From: Pseudoalteromonas aurantia 208
GTDB lineage: Bacteria > Pseudomonadota > Gammaproteobacteria > Enterobacterales > Alteromonadaceae
Assembly: GCF_014858725.1 (NCBI RefSeq)
Contig: NZ_AQGV01000012.1
Location: 1,426,001-1,490,000 of the forward strand
Direction of reading: 5' to 3'
Length of the DNA: 64,000 bases
Shown: positions 29,573 to 38,913 of the stretch, piece after piece
Layout of the letters: every line of letters starts with the position of its first letter
Numbering within the stretch: position 1 is the stretch's first letter
The notes under the pieces: model-generated
Seen by the model: the letters and a program-made list of their open reading frames with translations, nothing else
Told to the model about the DNA's origin: nothing
Database searches by the model: none
Made by a program: the position numbers and the translations under genes

Positions 29573-30308
29573 TATTTTCCCCTTTAAAAATCATGTAGTT
29601 TTTATCTTTGTGTATTTTATTTTTCTTTAGAATCTTCCTGTTTTTGTCAATTTTTTAAATTAACAAATCATGTTCAAGCCATCAGAAGGCTCTATGCCAC
29701 CTTCTCATATGCAACTAAGGTTTACCTACTCGGACCACTTTTAACGCAAAAGTCATCTCTACTTTCTAAAAAGCCGTTAATATGAACGCCGTAATAGTGT
29801 TGTTGTGTATTAGGATTGCTATTTCATCCATGTCGGCCAACGCCCAGACCTCAATTATACTGTCATTCCTCAGCTATCACCTTATTGATTATTGAAATTT
29901 ATTCATTAATAATCTACGTTATTTTCAAGCGCTTTGTGCATGGATAACTAATCAAACGAGAAAATGGTTAAAAAATAACAAGGAGGAGGATACTTATGAG
30001 TAATTATGAATAAAAATTCATTTTTAGTGCCTCTCTATTAGGGTTCGACACGCAAAAAAAGTACAACTGGCAAGTCGTCATTAAAACGATGCGAGTGTCT
30101 CTTGAACAACGAAGCAAAAAAACCAGTTCACTTTCCATTTTGTTTTTATAAATTTATTTTATCTTTCTGTTATTTTTCCGATTAATTATCGTTAGTATCT
30201 AACAATTGAATCAATTTTAAGTGACGCACAACAGAAGATTGATATTAATGATGTAACAACGTCGCAAAACACCACGTAATGCCACACGAATAATAAGAGC
30301 TAAACGCA
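29573..30308. other. Long intergenic region with a five-codon ORF behind a strong ribosome binding site
   Basis: 736 bp between two divergent genes, so it should hold both promoters. The only marked feature is AGGAGGAGG at 29981-29989, 6 nt before ATG 29996, which opens MSNYE and stops at 30011-30013. An overlapping ATG at 30006 opens MNKNSFLVPLY and stops at 30039-30041. Reading on past these stops gives about 40 further open codons, so this may be the remains of a small gene. Nothing else was recognised. Confidence 0.4.
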
Positions 30309-33300
30309 ATGCATATTCTTTTGTCAGACAAACGCTATACCTATAAACCGACATTTAGGTTCATTACGCCAAAAGACCAACAAAAAGTGAAAGTTAAGTT
30401 CTCAAATGACCTTGTACTTTCGCTGGGTTATAGGTTCACCGAGCAAATGAATTATTTTGCAATGGCTGCCGAAGCTGCTTTTATGTCGTTGAATCCGATT
30501 GATAGACAAAACAAGCAATTCTTCGTTGAACTCAACCTGGTCAGTCATGATAGTGAGCTTATTAATTTACAACCAGAGAGCACTAGCGTAGGGCTTGGAT
30601 ATGCATTAGGAGTAGCGCTCGCTTATCGTCAACAGTTAAATAAAAAAGCACCAGTACTAGAGCATGTTTTTTCAACAGGTGAGGTATCTCCAAGTGGTAA
30701 TGTACACAGTATTGGCCATATCAACACTAAGATAGAAGGTGCATTACATGCAATGGCAAGTCACCCAGACATGCCATTTGCAATATTTTATCCTAAAGCA
30801 AACCTTCATGATATTACACCAACTCTCATCGATGAAGTGCAGCATTTAGGGGGGGCTCTTCATCCTGTAGAGCATATTAATCAAGCCTTAGAAATATTGT
30901 TAGGCCCTGATTTTGATGGTTCTCAAGTCGGTGGAACCCTCACATTTAAAGGGCTTTGCAGTTTTGACCCATATGATGAATATTATTTTTTTGGAAGAGA
31001 GCAACAAACTTCGGAACTTCTTGCTCTTTTCCAAGAAGATACACCTTTAATAAAAGTCCATGGTGTATCTGGTAGTGGTAAATCGAGTTTAGTAAAAGCC
31101 GGTCTGCTGCCTGCGATAGTCAAACAATATGATAGCGTAAAGTGGCACATAGCCCTGCCAAAGCAATTCGAAGATAGTACCGCTTTGTTAAAAGATTTTA
31201 TTACGTCGGCGGAAGTTGGCTTTGACATAATACTGAAAATGCTCGACGTCTCTGTCGAAAGCTTCATTGATGGACTATTAGAGCAAAAAACACAATATCT
31301 TGATGAGCTATCTGCACACTTAACTGCACATAAAACAAAATATATCTGGTTTATTGATCAGTTTGAAGAACTTTATGACGCACAACCAAATAGCCAGCTT
31401 CTGCAAAGCCTTGTGCTCATTGGTGAAATTACTCCCATATCCATAATTGTCAGTATTCGCAGTGAATATCTTCATTACACAGGTATGCAAGGCCATGATT
31501 TCTACGTTCCCCACAGCTTATCTGCCGAAAATTGGATTGATATCATTGAAAACCAAGCAATTGCTCTTGGAATATCACTGGAGACAGGCTTAGCTCAGAC
31601 GATACAAACCGAAGCGCTTAAACTGTCTCATGCACTTCCTGCGGTAGAGTACTTACTCGCACAAATGCACACTCTTGCCAACAAAAGTGATCATCCAAAG
31701 GTATTAACTTATACACAATACAAACAATTAAATAAATTAACTGGTGTAATTTACAGACAAGCGGAAAAAATATTTGGACAATTTGAGCCACTCACTGAGC
31801 AGTTTTTTGAATTATTTGTTGGGGTTAATATTAATGGTAATTGCTATGCAAAACATGTTGATTTTTTAGCACTGGGCCAACAATATCCACAACTCAGTAA
31901 CTTGGTTGATGAGCTTATAGAAAAACAACTCATTATTAGGCACCAAGTATACAAATCACCTCCTTATGTAAAGTTAACACACGACTGCCTGATCACTGTT
32001 GTTGAAGACCTATCACTGGACCAACAAATTTGGCCTCGCTTCTATATTTGGCTAAACGATCGTAAAGAATACTTACAATGGTTTCATGGGGTTGAAACTA
32101 AATATACGCAATGGATAAGGCATCACGATAATATAGAAGAACAAAAACATTACGCCTTAAGCAAACATGAGCTTAATGAAGGAAGCAGATTTTTAAGCCA
32201 GCCAAATACAATTTGCTTACAAGAAGTCCGTAATTACATAATGCAATCTCAGCATGACTATCAATCATCGTTAGAATTACAAAATAAGCAGCAAAAACGC
32301 CGCTTATTGACAACAGGCATGCTATTTTTGTGTACACTTATTGCGGGCTCATTTGCTTATATACAAAAACAGCAAATAATTGCTGAACAGATAAAAACCA
32401 CCGAAGCACTTACGCACTTAAAAGATAACGTATTGGTCAATATTGATTCGTTAGAGCCAATACTTGCCGATTACTTGCCCACTTTTCAAAGAAAACAGCT
32501 AAATGAGCACTTATCAAACCTAATAGACAGCGTAGATGGTATCCCACTTGCTGATATTGATAAGCTCAGGCTTTTATTAATACAGGTAAAAATTCTGCGT
32601 CAAGATGACTCTACACACCGCAGTGAAATTAAGCAGGTTTTGGAGCAAATCCAACGTAAAGTGTCGACATTTCCAAAAATTCAATCACCGGAGCTTGCTC
32701 ATAAAAAAGTAATAGCTCAATTCAACTATGAATTAGGCATACTATTATTAAAGCAAGGCTTTTCATCAGATGCGAAAGTGTATTTTGAAGAAGCTATCAG
32801 TTTGTTAACCGATATACCTGAGAGTCATCATGAATTGGCATTACTCAATGCGCAACTCACCACCCGTGTTGCCACAATATCACTTGAATCAGGTAACACT
32901 GATTTAGCGACCAGTCAGCTGGAAAAAGTGCTGCTCACTTTAAACTCACATAAGCAACCCACACACTTAACGCAATCATTCAACAATTTGCGTGTGGACA
33001 TTTATCGCAACCTAGCTAAAGCTGCTCCATCAAATACAATAGCCAAGGAAATGTTAGTTCAAGCTGAAACCTTATTAAACCAACTTCTTGATAAAGACCC
33101 CAACCACCTTATATCACAATACAATTTATTAAAAACGTATATCAACTTAGCTGAAAAAAGTGCATCAAAATCGATTGCATCTCGATACTATAAAAAAGCA
33201 GATGAGTTGGCTCGAATATACGCTATAAAAGATCCCGACAATGTACATGTGCAAGTAGCACAGCTGCTATTAGCCACAAGGCTCGGCAAGGAGTACTTAG

Positions 33301-33896
33301 CTAACAAACAAATGCCTGAATCACAAAAGTACTTTTTATCGGGAGTGGAAATTGCCAATAAATTACAACGTTTAGATATTTCTAATATTGATTGGCAAGG
33401 TCATACTATTGAGCTGTATGCCGCTTTTGCAAATTACTACTCAGCAACTAATTTAGATACGCAAAGCAAAAAATATCATCAACTTGCTCTCACATCGGCA
33501 CAACGCCTTGCCGCGACTGATGAAAACAACTTGAACTTTGCCTATTTACTACAAAGCGTTCATGCCCAAGTAGCAAACAACTTTTATGACTTAGGGGAGA
33601 AGTTACAAGCACTGGCACACTTTGAAAAAGCAAAAGAGACTTTACTTACCTTAATCGAAAAAAACACCACCAGTTTTAAGTATAAGAATAGCTACCGAAG
33701 AACATTATTTAATCTTGGTTATATCGCCACTGAGCTCGGTGACAATACGCAAGCTTGCCAATACTTTTTGTCTGGCAAGCACTTTGTTGAAAAATACTCA
33801 AATGAACAAACGCACTTGGCTTTTAATAAATCAGCTAAGAAATTCGACCATTATATCGAATTACTTTCATGTAAACGTGTTGCAATACAACCGTGA
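30309..33896 (+). CDS. Lon-like domain / nSTAND1 NTPase / membrane helix / TPR protein
   Basis: A 1195-residue protein I cannot name. Residues 1-200 resemble the Lon (S16) proteolytic fold: ESTSVGLGYALGVAL around Ser93 and FSTGEVSPSGNVHSIGHINTKIEGA at 121-145. The expected catalytic Lys (first Lys of GGLKEK) aligns with Asn139. Residues 212-630 are an nSTAND1-type NTPase: FKGLCSFDPYDEYYFFGRE, Walker A GVSGSGKSS at 252-260 and Walker B YIWFIDQFEE from 345. A membrane helix at about 667-685, preceded by KQQKRR, predicts the N-terminus inside. Residues 700-1180 are TPR-like helical repeats, then presumably outside. It is first of a three-gene operon with the sigma-like gene 29 bp downstream. Confidence 0.8.
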   Translation: MHILLSDKRYTYKPTFRFITPKDQQKVKVKFSNDLVLSLGYRFTEQMNYFAMAAEAAFMSLNPIDRQNKQFFVELNLVSHDSELINLQPESTSVGLGYALGVALAYRQQLNKKAPVLEHVFSTGEVSPSGNVHSIGHINTKIEGALHAMASHPDMPFAIFYPKANLHDITPTLIDEVQHLGGALHPVEHINQALEILLGPDFDGSQVGGTLTFKGLCSFDPYDEYYFFGREQQTSELLALFQEDTPLIKVHGVSGSGKSSLVKAGLLPAIVKQYDSVKWHIALPKQFEDSTALLKDFITSAEVGFDIILKMLDVSVESFIDGLLEQKTQYLDELSAHLTAHKTKYIWFIDQFEELYDAQPNSQLLQSLVLIGEITPISIIVSIRSEYLHYTGMQGHDFYVPHSLSAENWIDIIENQAIALGISLETGLAQTIQTEALKLSHALPAVEYLLAQMHTLANKSDHPKVLTYTQYKQLNKLTGVIYRQAEKIFGQFEPLTEQFFELFVGVNINGNCYAKHVDFLALGQQYPQLSNLVDELIEKQLIIRHQVYKSPPYVKLTHDCLITVVEDLSLDQQIWPRFYIWLNDRKEYLQWFHGVETKYTQWIRHHDNIEEQKHYALSKHELNEGSRFLSQPNTICLQEVRNYIMQSQHDYQSSLELQNKQQKRRLLTTGMLFLCTLIAGSFAYIQKQQIIAEQIKTTEALTHLKDNVLVNIDSLEPILADYLPTFQRKQLNEHLSNLIDSVDGIPLADIDKLRLLLIQVKILRQDDSTHRSEIKQVLEQIQRKVSTFPKIQSPELAHKKVIAQFNYELGILLLKQGFSSDAKVYFEEAISLLTDIPESHHELALLNAQLTTRVATISLESGNTDLATSQLEKVLLTLNSHKQPTHLTQSFNNLRVDIYRNLAKAAPSNTIAKEMLVQAETLLNQLLDKDPNHLISQYNLLKTYINLAEKSASKSIASRYYKKADELARIYAIKDPDNVHVQVAQLLLATRLGKEYLANKQMPESQKYFLSGVEIANKLQRLDISNIDWQGHTIELYAAFANYYSATNLDTQSKKYHQLALTSAQRLAATDENNLNFAYLLQSVHAQVANNFYDLGEKLQALAHFEKAKETLLTLIEKNTTSFKYKNSYRRTLFNLGYIATELGDNTQACQYFLSGKHFVEKYSNEQTHLAFNKSAKKFDHYIELLSCKRVAIQP

Positions 33897-33925
33897 CGTG
33901 TGCAAACAATGAAAAGGAGGTGGGA

Positions 33926-34684
33926 ATGTGGTTTAGCAAAAAAGACTCTGTAGAAGAAGCTTACCGATACATCAAATACTTAACTAAAAAAAAGTCAATC
34001 TCTGACCATCGTATCGATACTGAGGCACTCATTCAAGAAACCTTACTTAAGGTGATCAAGGCAACTCGAAGCGAAATAACCTCTGATAAAGAGCGTCCCG
34101 CAGCCCAACGCTTGAGTGCTCAAACTGATTTTAATCATTTATTAAAAGCTTACACATACCGGTCTTTCGAAAGTGTTTTTCTTGACATGAGCGCCAATGT
34201 GACATTTCGCCGTAAATCTTCGAGTGAACAAACTCATTCACGTGACCAAATTAATTCAGTTCAATTAATACATGTATACGAACATACCCATGGTCCTGAG
34301 AAGGTAACTAATATCTATGAGATGCTCCCAAGCAAGCAGCCAAAACCAGAACAAGCTGCCGCTATAGATAAAAATGCGACTCTTTTTATCAACTTATTAC
34401 TAGAAACCATCGGACAAGAACCTGACAATAAGAAACGCGCACTATTTTACGATTTCTTTTCTCTGTCTTATCGAAAAACAGGCCATACCCAGAAACAATT
34501 AGGAGAGCTTCATGGCTTTCAAGGGAACACAGCCATTACACATATTTCGCGCTTTGTGAACAAACTTGCACAGCGCGTTGAAGCGTCTGAACTCAGCTTA
34601 GAACTTAGTAGCTCACAGCTAGCAGAATTAGACATTTACTTTCTCAATCACAGTAATAAATTAAATGAGACGATATCAGTATGA
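33926..34684 (+). CDS. ECF-like RNA polymerase sigma factor
   Basis: A 252-residue protein from ATG 33926, chosen because AAGGAGGT (33914-33921) sits 5 nt upstream; an in-frame start at 33893 lacks one. DTEALIQETLLKVIKAT and AYTYRSFESVFLDM resemble sigma regions 2.1-2.4. Residues near 175-220 (ALFYDFFSLSYRKTGHTQKQLGELHGFQGNTAITHISRFV, split) look like the helix-turn-helix of region 4.2. The linker between the regions is longer than in standard ECF factors. No separate anti-sigma gene is present; the upstream STAND protein could play that part (inference). It overlaps the next gene in an ATGA. Confidence 0.65.
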   Translation: MWFSKKDSVEEAYRYIKYLTKKKSISDHRIDTEALIQETLLKVIKATRSEITSDKERPAAQRLSAQTDFNHLLKAYTYRSFESVFLDMSANVTFRRKSSSEQTHSRDQINSVQLIHVYEHTHGPEKVTNIYEMLPSKQPKPEQAAAIDKNATLFINLLLETIGQEPDNKKRALFYDFFSLSYRKTGHTQKQLGELHGFQGNTAITHISRFVNKLAQRVEASELSLELSSSQLAELDIYFLNHSNKLNETISV

Positions 34685-35253
34685 ACAAGGTTAAGATCAC
34701 AGACAAGGTGTATAAGTCGCTTGAAGATCACCTAATTGCACAATCTATTAGCGAATTTGAACGTGAAAAGCAGGTAGACCTCACAGTTCACGATATGCGT
34801 ATCATTAACTCTATTTTTACGCAATATGTTGAGGAAGAGCATAAAACACCGAGCATACATTTTGAAGTGCCTTTGCTCGCGGCAAGCCCTGAAACGAGCA
34901 ATTTAAACAAGCCTTGGTGGGACTTCGACACTATCATTAACGACACCTTTCAATTGGCTGTTTTTAGCTCGACAGATCAGAACATTGAAGATCAAGTCGA
35001 TTTCGAGCTAAACCCAATTAAAGGAAAAGAACGAGAATTTGATGATTACTTTGCCACTTTCAGGGGTTCTAAACAAGGGATCCGCATTTATTGGGCTAAA
35101 AACAAGCAGCAAGTGATTATGGAAGGAGAGCTCGTCCACTCTTTTGAAGGTGACTATGTCAGTGGCCACGGTAAAGTACTTTCTAATGAATACTTAGGGA
35201 GCGGCCACTTTAAGTTAATGCTGGAATTCTTTTCTCTAGCAGCACCAGAGTAA
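34681..35253 (+). CDS. Orphan protein, third gene of the STAND/sigma operon
   Basis: A 190-residue soluble protein with no signal peptide or membrane helix. I do not recognise it. The N-terminal 55 residues are helical and charged (YKSLEDHLIAQSISEFEREKQ), the middle is acidic, and the C-terminal half (about 110-185) looks like alternating beta strands (GIRIYWAKNKQQVIMEGEL; GHFKLMLEFFSL). Its ATG overlaps the sigma-like gene stop (34681-34684), so it is coupled to that gene. An effector, regulator or structural partner are all possible. Confidence 0.75.
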   Translation: MNKVKITDKVYKSLEDHLIAQSISEFEREKQVDLTVHDMRIINSIFTQYVEEEHKTPSIHFEVPLLAASPETSNLNKPWWDFDTIINDTFQLAVFSSTDQNIEDQVDFELNPIKGKEREFDDYFATFRGSKQGIRIYWAKNKQQVIMEGELVHSFEGDYVSGHGKVLSNEYLGSGHFKLMLEFFSLAAPE

Positions 35254-35285
35254 GCCACTGCCCAGAATTTAAACCAGCATGAGTC

Positions 35286-35308
35286 TTAAAAAGCCGCTTT
35301 TGCGGCTT
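35286..35308 (-). terminator. Terminator of the S9 peptidase gene
   Basis: AAGCCGC (35291-35297), TTTT loop, GCGGCTT (35302-35308). On the minus strand the stem is followed by a T-run and lies just after the S9 stop at 35314. It also lies after the stop of the convergent orphan gene but has no plus-strand T-run. Confidence 0.8.
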
Positions 35309-35313
35309 CCACG

Positions 35314-37335
35314 CTATTTTTTATACTTTTCAAACCACGCTAACGTATGTTCAATTTTGCTGATCATACGAGACGGACGTCCTGCAATTCCATGCGGTGC
35401 ACCTGGAATTTTTATTAGTACCGTATCAACTTTTCTAAGTTTCAACGCTTGATAGTATTGCTCCGTTTCAGCCATTGGTGTACGTAAGTCTTCCTCGCCA
35501 GTCATTAGCATTGTCGGCGTGCTCACATTGCCAACCAGTGACATAGGTGAACGCTGCCAATAGTGTTCAACATGATCCCACGGCATCCCTGGAAATTGCG
35601 TTGGAATTTGCAATAAGCCACTATCGGCTGTTAACACTTTACTAAGCCAATTAATGACCGGTTTGACGACGACAGCAGCATTAAAGCGCTCAGATAAACC
35701 TATCGCATAAGCCGTGGCAATTCCTCCTGCAGATCCACCAGCAATAAATACGTTCTCTTTGTCAATAAACCCTGTTTGAATCATCGCGTCAACACCCGAG
35801 TTATGGTCCGCGAAATCTTCTTTCGAACTATATTTATACTTCAGAAGCATGGCGAATCGCTCACCATATGAGCTACTTCCTCTGTGATTATCATAGAATA
35901 CAACATAGCCTTCGGCTGCATATCGCTGTAGTTCAGCTGAAAAATGCGGACCATATGCTAAGTGTGGCCCACCATGGATCTCAAGTAACAGCGGATATTT
36001 TTTGGTCGGATCGAAATTGGGAGGTGTAATGTACCAACCTTGAATTGATTCACCATCAAATGATGATTTGTAGTTAATTTCATGGACTTTACCTAACGTC
36101 TTATGGGCCAATAGATCCTCATTTAACGTGGTGAGTTGCTTTTGCTTGCCTCTTTTACTAATGATAGCAACATCAGCTGGCCTTTCACTGCTCCCGTGAG
36201 TAAAAGCAATTTTACCTGAATAGTTACCACTGAACTCCCCACTTAAATAAGGGCGACCTAAAGTAGTACCTGAAAGGGAGTCGGTCAGATCTGTGATTCT
36301 CCCTTTTGTGGTGATCGTGGCAAGTTTTCTTTTACCAAAATCATCATACGAAATCGCCAGCTTAGAGTCACTGATCCACATCGGATTGCTAATCGAACGA
36401 TCGAATTCACCTGCTATCATTTTTGTGGTCTTGTTTTGCCACTTCATGATGTTAAGCTTTTGATTGCGATATGGGTTTAGTGCATTAGATGCACTTAAAT
36501 ACGCCAGCTTCTTACCGTCGTTTGAAAAACTTGGCGTATGTTCACGTCCAGATGCAGACGTCAGTTGCTGCAAATTATTGTTTAAATCAACCTCAAACAA
36601 ATCACCTTCTAATCGCTTATATTCCCAGTCTTTTATTCTATTTGCTGAAAATATAATGCTTTTTGAGTCGCGTCGCCAAGATAGCTTTCCACTATGGTGA
36701 TACTCACCCGAGGTTAATTGTCGCGCTGTACCACCATCACTTGGCAACACGAATATCTGCCGATATCCTGGCTTCACTAACCCTCGTCCATCGGCTTGAT
36801 AATATGCTTTATCAATAACTATCGCAGGTTCCGACCATGTAGCCCCTTTTGGTTTAGCTGGCATTGCCGCAATGACCGAAGGCTTTTCGTTAACTAATTG
36901 ACTAAACGCTAGCCACTTACCGTCTGGTGACCAAGTTAGATTGCTCACACCAGACTGTAACTGAGTTAACAATGCCGTTTTGTTTTCAGCGATATAATGC
37001 ACATGAATTTGCGAACTACCGGACATATTGCTAACAAATGCTATTTTTTTACCGTCTTCTGACCATCTGGGTTGACTATATTGACTTTCGCCTGAAAACA
37101 GCGGGCTTTGTTCGCCCGATTTAGTGTCTACTAGCCATAAGTTACGCCTTTTGCTGTCGCGCATCACATCATTTGAATTACGTACATAGATGACACTGTC
37201 ACCATTTGGTGACAATTGAACATCGCTTGCATATTCAAGAGAAAATATATCTTTTGAATCAAAAACAGTACTTGCATGAGTAACAGCCGGCACAATAGCA
37301 CAAGCCATAACTGCACATCGAATTATATGAGACAT
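35314..37335 (-). CDS. Exported S9 family prolyl-oligopeptidase-like peptidase
   Basis: A 673-residue protein with a signal peptide (cut near THA-STV, residues 20-22). The N-terminal part is a beta-propeller of WD40-like TolB repeats (WSPDGKWLAF, WRRDSKSIIFSANR, FSNDGKKLAYLS). The C-terminal hydrolase domain has the family motif GGSAGG with nucleophile Ser535, an Asp in TGEEDLRTP and a His in GAPHGIAGRPS. It belongs to the acylaminoacyl-/dipeptidyl-peptidase group and probably trims oligopeptides in the periplasm. Confidence 0.9.
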   Translation of the reverse strand: MSHIIRCAVMACAIVPAVTHASTVFDSKDIFSLEYASDVQLSPNGDSVIYVRNSNDVMRDSKRRNLWLVDTKSGEQSPLFSGESQYSQPRWSEDGKKIAFVSNMSGSSQIHVHYIAENKTALLTQLQSGVSNLTWSPDGKWLAFSQLVNEKPSVIAAMPAKPKGATWSEPAIVIDKAYYQADGRGLVKPGYRQIFVLPSDGGTARQLTSGEYHHSGKLSWRRDSKSIIFSANRIKDWEYKRLEGDLFEVDLNNNLQQLTSASGREHTPSFSNDGKKLAYLSASNALNPYRNQKLNIMKWQNKTTKMIAGEFDRSISNPMWISDSKLAISYDDFGKRKLATITTKGRITDLTDSLSGTTLGRPYLSGEFSGNYSGKIAFTHGSSERPADVAIISKRGKQKQLTTLNEDLLAHKTLGKVHEINYKSSFDGESIQGWYITPPNFDPTKKYPLLLEIHGGPHLAYGPHFSAELQRYAAEGYVVFYDNHRGSSSYGERFAMLLKYKYSSKEDFADHNSGVDAMIQTGFIDKENVFIAGGSAGGIATAYAIGLSERFNAAVVVKPVINWLSKVLTADSGLLQIPTQFPGMPWDHVEHYWQRSPMSLVGNVSTPTMLMTGEEDLRTPMAETEQYYQALKLRKVDTVLIKIPGAPHGIAGRPSRMISKIEHTLAWFEKYKK

Positions 37336-37609
37336 GAGTGTTTCCCAAAAAAGTCATTAAAATGATAGGTAATCATTATGAAACAAAGGCACAAAGTCGT
37401 CACTCCATACTCGATGAACTATCAATAAATTAGGGGCTGTTGATCTTTTAGGTTCATTTTTGCAGCAGTTTGGTTGGCTTTTATACAAGGAAGAGGCTGC
37501 CTAGCATGGCTATTCCATGTGAGTCAGCCGATAACATAGATAATTAGACTAAAAAACAGACATTCCTTCTCGTCACAAAGTGGAGATAACGCTCAGCTGT
37601 AAATAAATT
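37336..37609. other. Intergenic region upstream of the S9 gene
   Basis: 274 bp between the S9 start and repeat copy 2. It presumably holds the S9 promoter. No ORF, hairpin of note or recognisable operator was seen. Confidence 0.3.
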
Positions 37610-37802
37610 AACCTCAGCTCTGGATAAGCGAATTTGCCCAATAAAGCTATTTTTTTCACTCTCTGCGTTGCTTTCATTTGTAATAGCCCGCTATTACTGC
37701 ATAAAAGCGCCTTGATATTGAACAAAATATCATTATTGGATTGTACGTAAGTGTGTTTTCAATACATTTTCTGTTCCAAAACCCTTATCCAAACCTGAGG
37801 TT
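37610..37802 (-). repeat. 193-bp MITE-like repeat, copy 2 (inverted)
   Basis: Same element as at 19789, in reverse orientation. Flanking direct repeat TAAATTAA lies at both ends (37604-37611 and 37802-37809, edges ambiguous by 1-2 bp). Both the inner palindrome and the hairpin are kept. It sits 37 bp before the start of the exported orphan gene, so it may supply or separate that gene's promoter. Confidence 0.88.
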
Positions 37803-37839
37803 AAATTAATAATATCTATCCATCAATAAGGAAATGAAA

Positions 37840-38841
37840 ATGAAATACGCAGTCATGGCATTGTTATTGGCATCCCCCCTCTTATTTGCCAATAGCTCGA
37901 CCAATGATCTAGATACCCAACAGTCATCATCGACCTTTGTTAGTAGTTCAACAACTGGCTCCTCGATGCATGATCTAATTTATACTAATAATTCAGCTTC
38001 ATGTATTGAAGTGCAAGAAACGGCATTCGACCCAGGGGATCCTATTTTCATGTTCCCCTATTTTCACCCTTTAGTGATTAATAATGGCGAGTGTTACATC
38101 CGAGGACTTACGACAAGTGATCAATCCATAGATGATATGTACAACGCGGTACACCCAATAGCACGCACACAGGTGTCGATTATTGAAACCAACTTCAAAG
38201 AGATTGGCACTCAAATCGTTAACAATGTGTCTGCACAAACAGGCGCGCGCGTCAAAGGTGTCGATGCTAAATTTATCGGTGAAGCCACCATTCGTATTCA
38301 AGGGCGAGTAGATAGCCAAGGCAATGTTCCTATCACTGCTTCAGGGTTTGAAGTGCTCACTCAGGGCAAATTAAAAAAGTACCAATTAGGATTACCAGTA
38401 CGTTTTACCGTCAACATTAAATACTCAAACATTCTATTGAAAGGCCAGTATAACATCTATAGTCGGAACCTGAGTATTGATCCTGCCAAATCTAGCTTTC
38501 AACCGAAAGTAGACGTTGATGTTAATCTGCCATTTTTATTCGAACTATTTGAGCAGCTAACCCCTAAAATATTCGATAAACTATATGAAGAATTTGGCCG
38601 TATTGTAATTGATGTCTTTGAGTTCCTTGGGGTAGATATGACCCAAGACATCCCTGCTGCCATTCAACATCATGCCAACCTAAGTACGGTTAACTTTGTG
38701 CCTATCACAGCGTTAGATAACAAGCGTGTTGGTGATGCAGTGCAATACACCATGAAGTTTTCCAAAGCGGGTGTTCAGTTCAAAGATGCAAACTCTCAAA
38801 TTACGTTTTTAAATATGTGGTTATACGCGCCTTTTTATTAA
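37840..38841 (+). CDS. Exported protein of unknown function
   Basis: A 333-residue protein from ATG 37840 (MKYAVMALLLASPLLFANSS), with AAGGAAA 8 nt upstream; ATG 37834 overlaps that site. Signal peptide cut near FAN-SS, then a Ser/Thr-rich stretch. Two cysteines (SCIEVQE and GECYIRG) may form a disulfide. The rest is beta-rich, with a hydrophobic helical patch near 230-265 (LPFLFELFEQLTPKIFDKLYEEFG). No family was recognised. It is monocistronic, with a terminator at 38868-38900. Confidence 0.75.
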   Translation: MKYAVMALLLASPLLFANSSTNDLDTQQSSSTFVSSSTTGSSMHDLIYTNNSASCIEVQETAFDPGDPIFMFPYFHPLVINNGECYIRGLTTSDQSIDDMYNAVHPIARTQVSIIETNFKEIGTQIVNNVSAQTGARVKGVDAKFIGEATIRIQGRVDSQGNVPITASGFEVLTQGKLKKYQLGLPVRFTVNIKYSNILLKGQYNIYSRNLSIDPAKSSFQPKVDVDVNLPFLFELFEQLTPKIFDKLYEEFGRIVIDVFEFLGVDMTQDIPAAIQHHANLSTVNFVPITALDNKRVGDAVQYTMKFSKAGVQFKDANSQITFLNMWLYAPFY

Positions 38842-38867
38842 AATAACGGTTACAGTCATTCAACAAC

Positions 38868-38900
38868 AAAAAAGCCAGCACGATGTGCTGGCTTTGCTTT
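38868..38900. terminator. Bidirectional terminator
   Basis: GCCAGCAC, GAT, GTGCTGGC with A-run before and T-rich sequence after, between the convergent exported-orphan and NSS-transporter genes. Confidence 0.85.
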
Positions 38901-38913
38901 TATCTATCGTAAA

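Noticed and set aside
30309..33896. Toxin-antitoxin or restriction system in the STAND operon
   Set aside because: No nuclease, methyltransferase or small toxin-like partner is visible; only the NTPase, sigma-like and orphan proteins.
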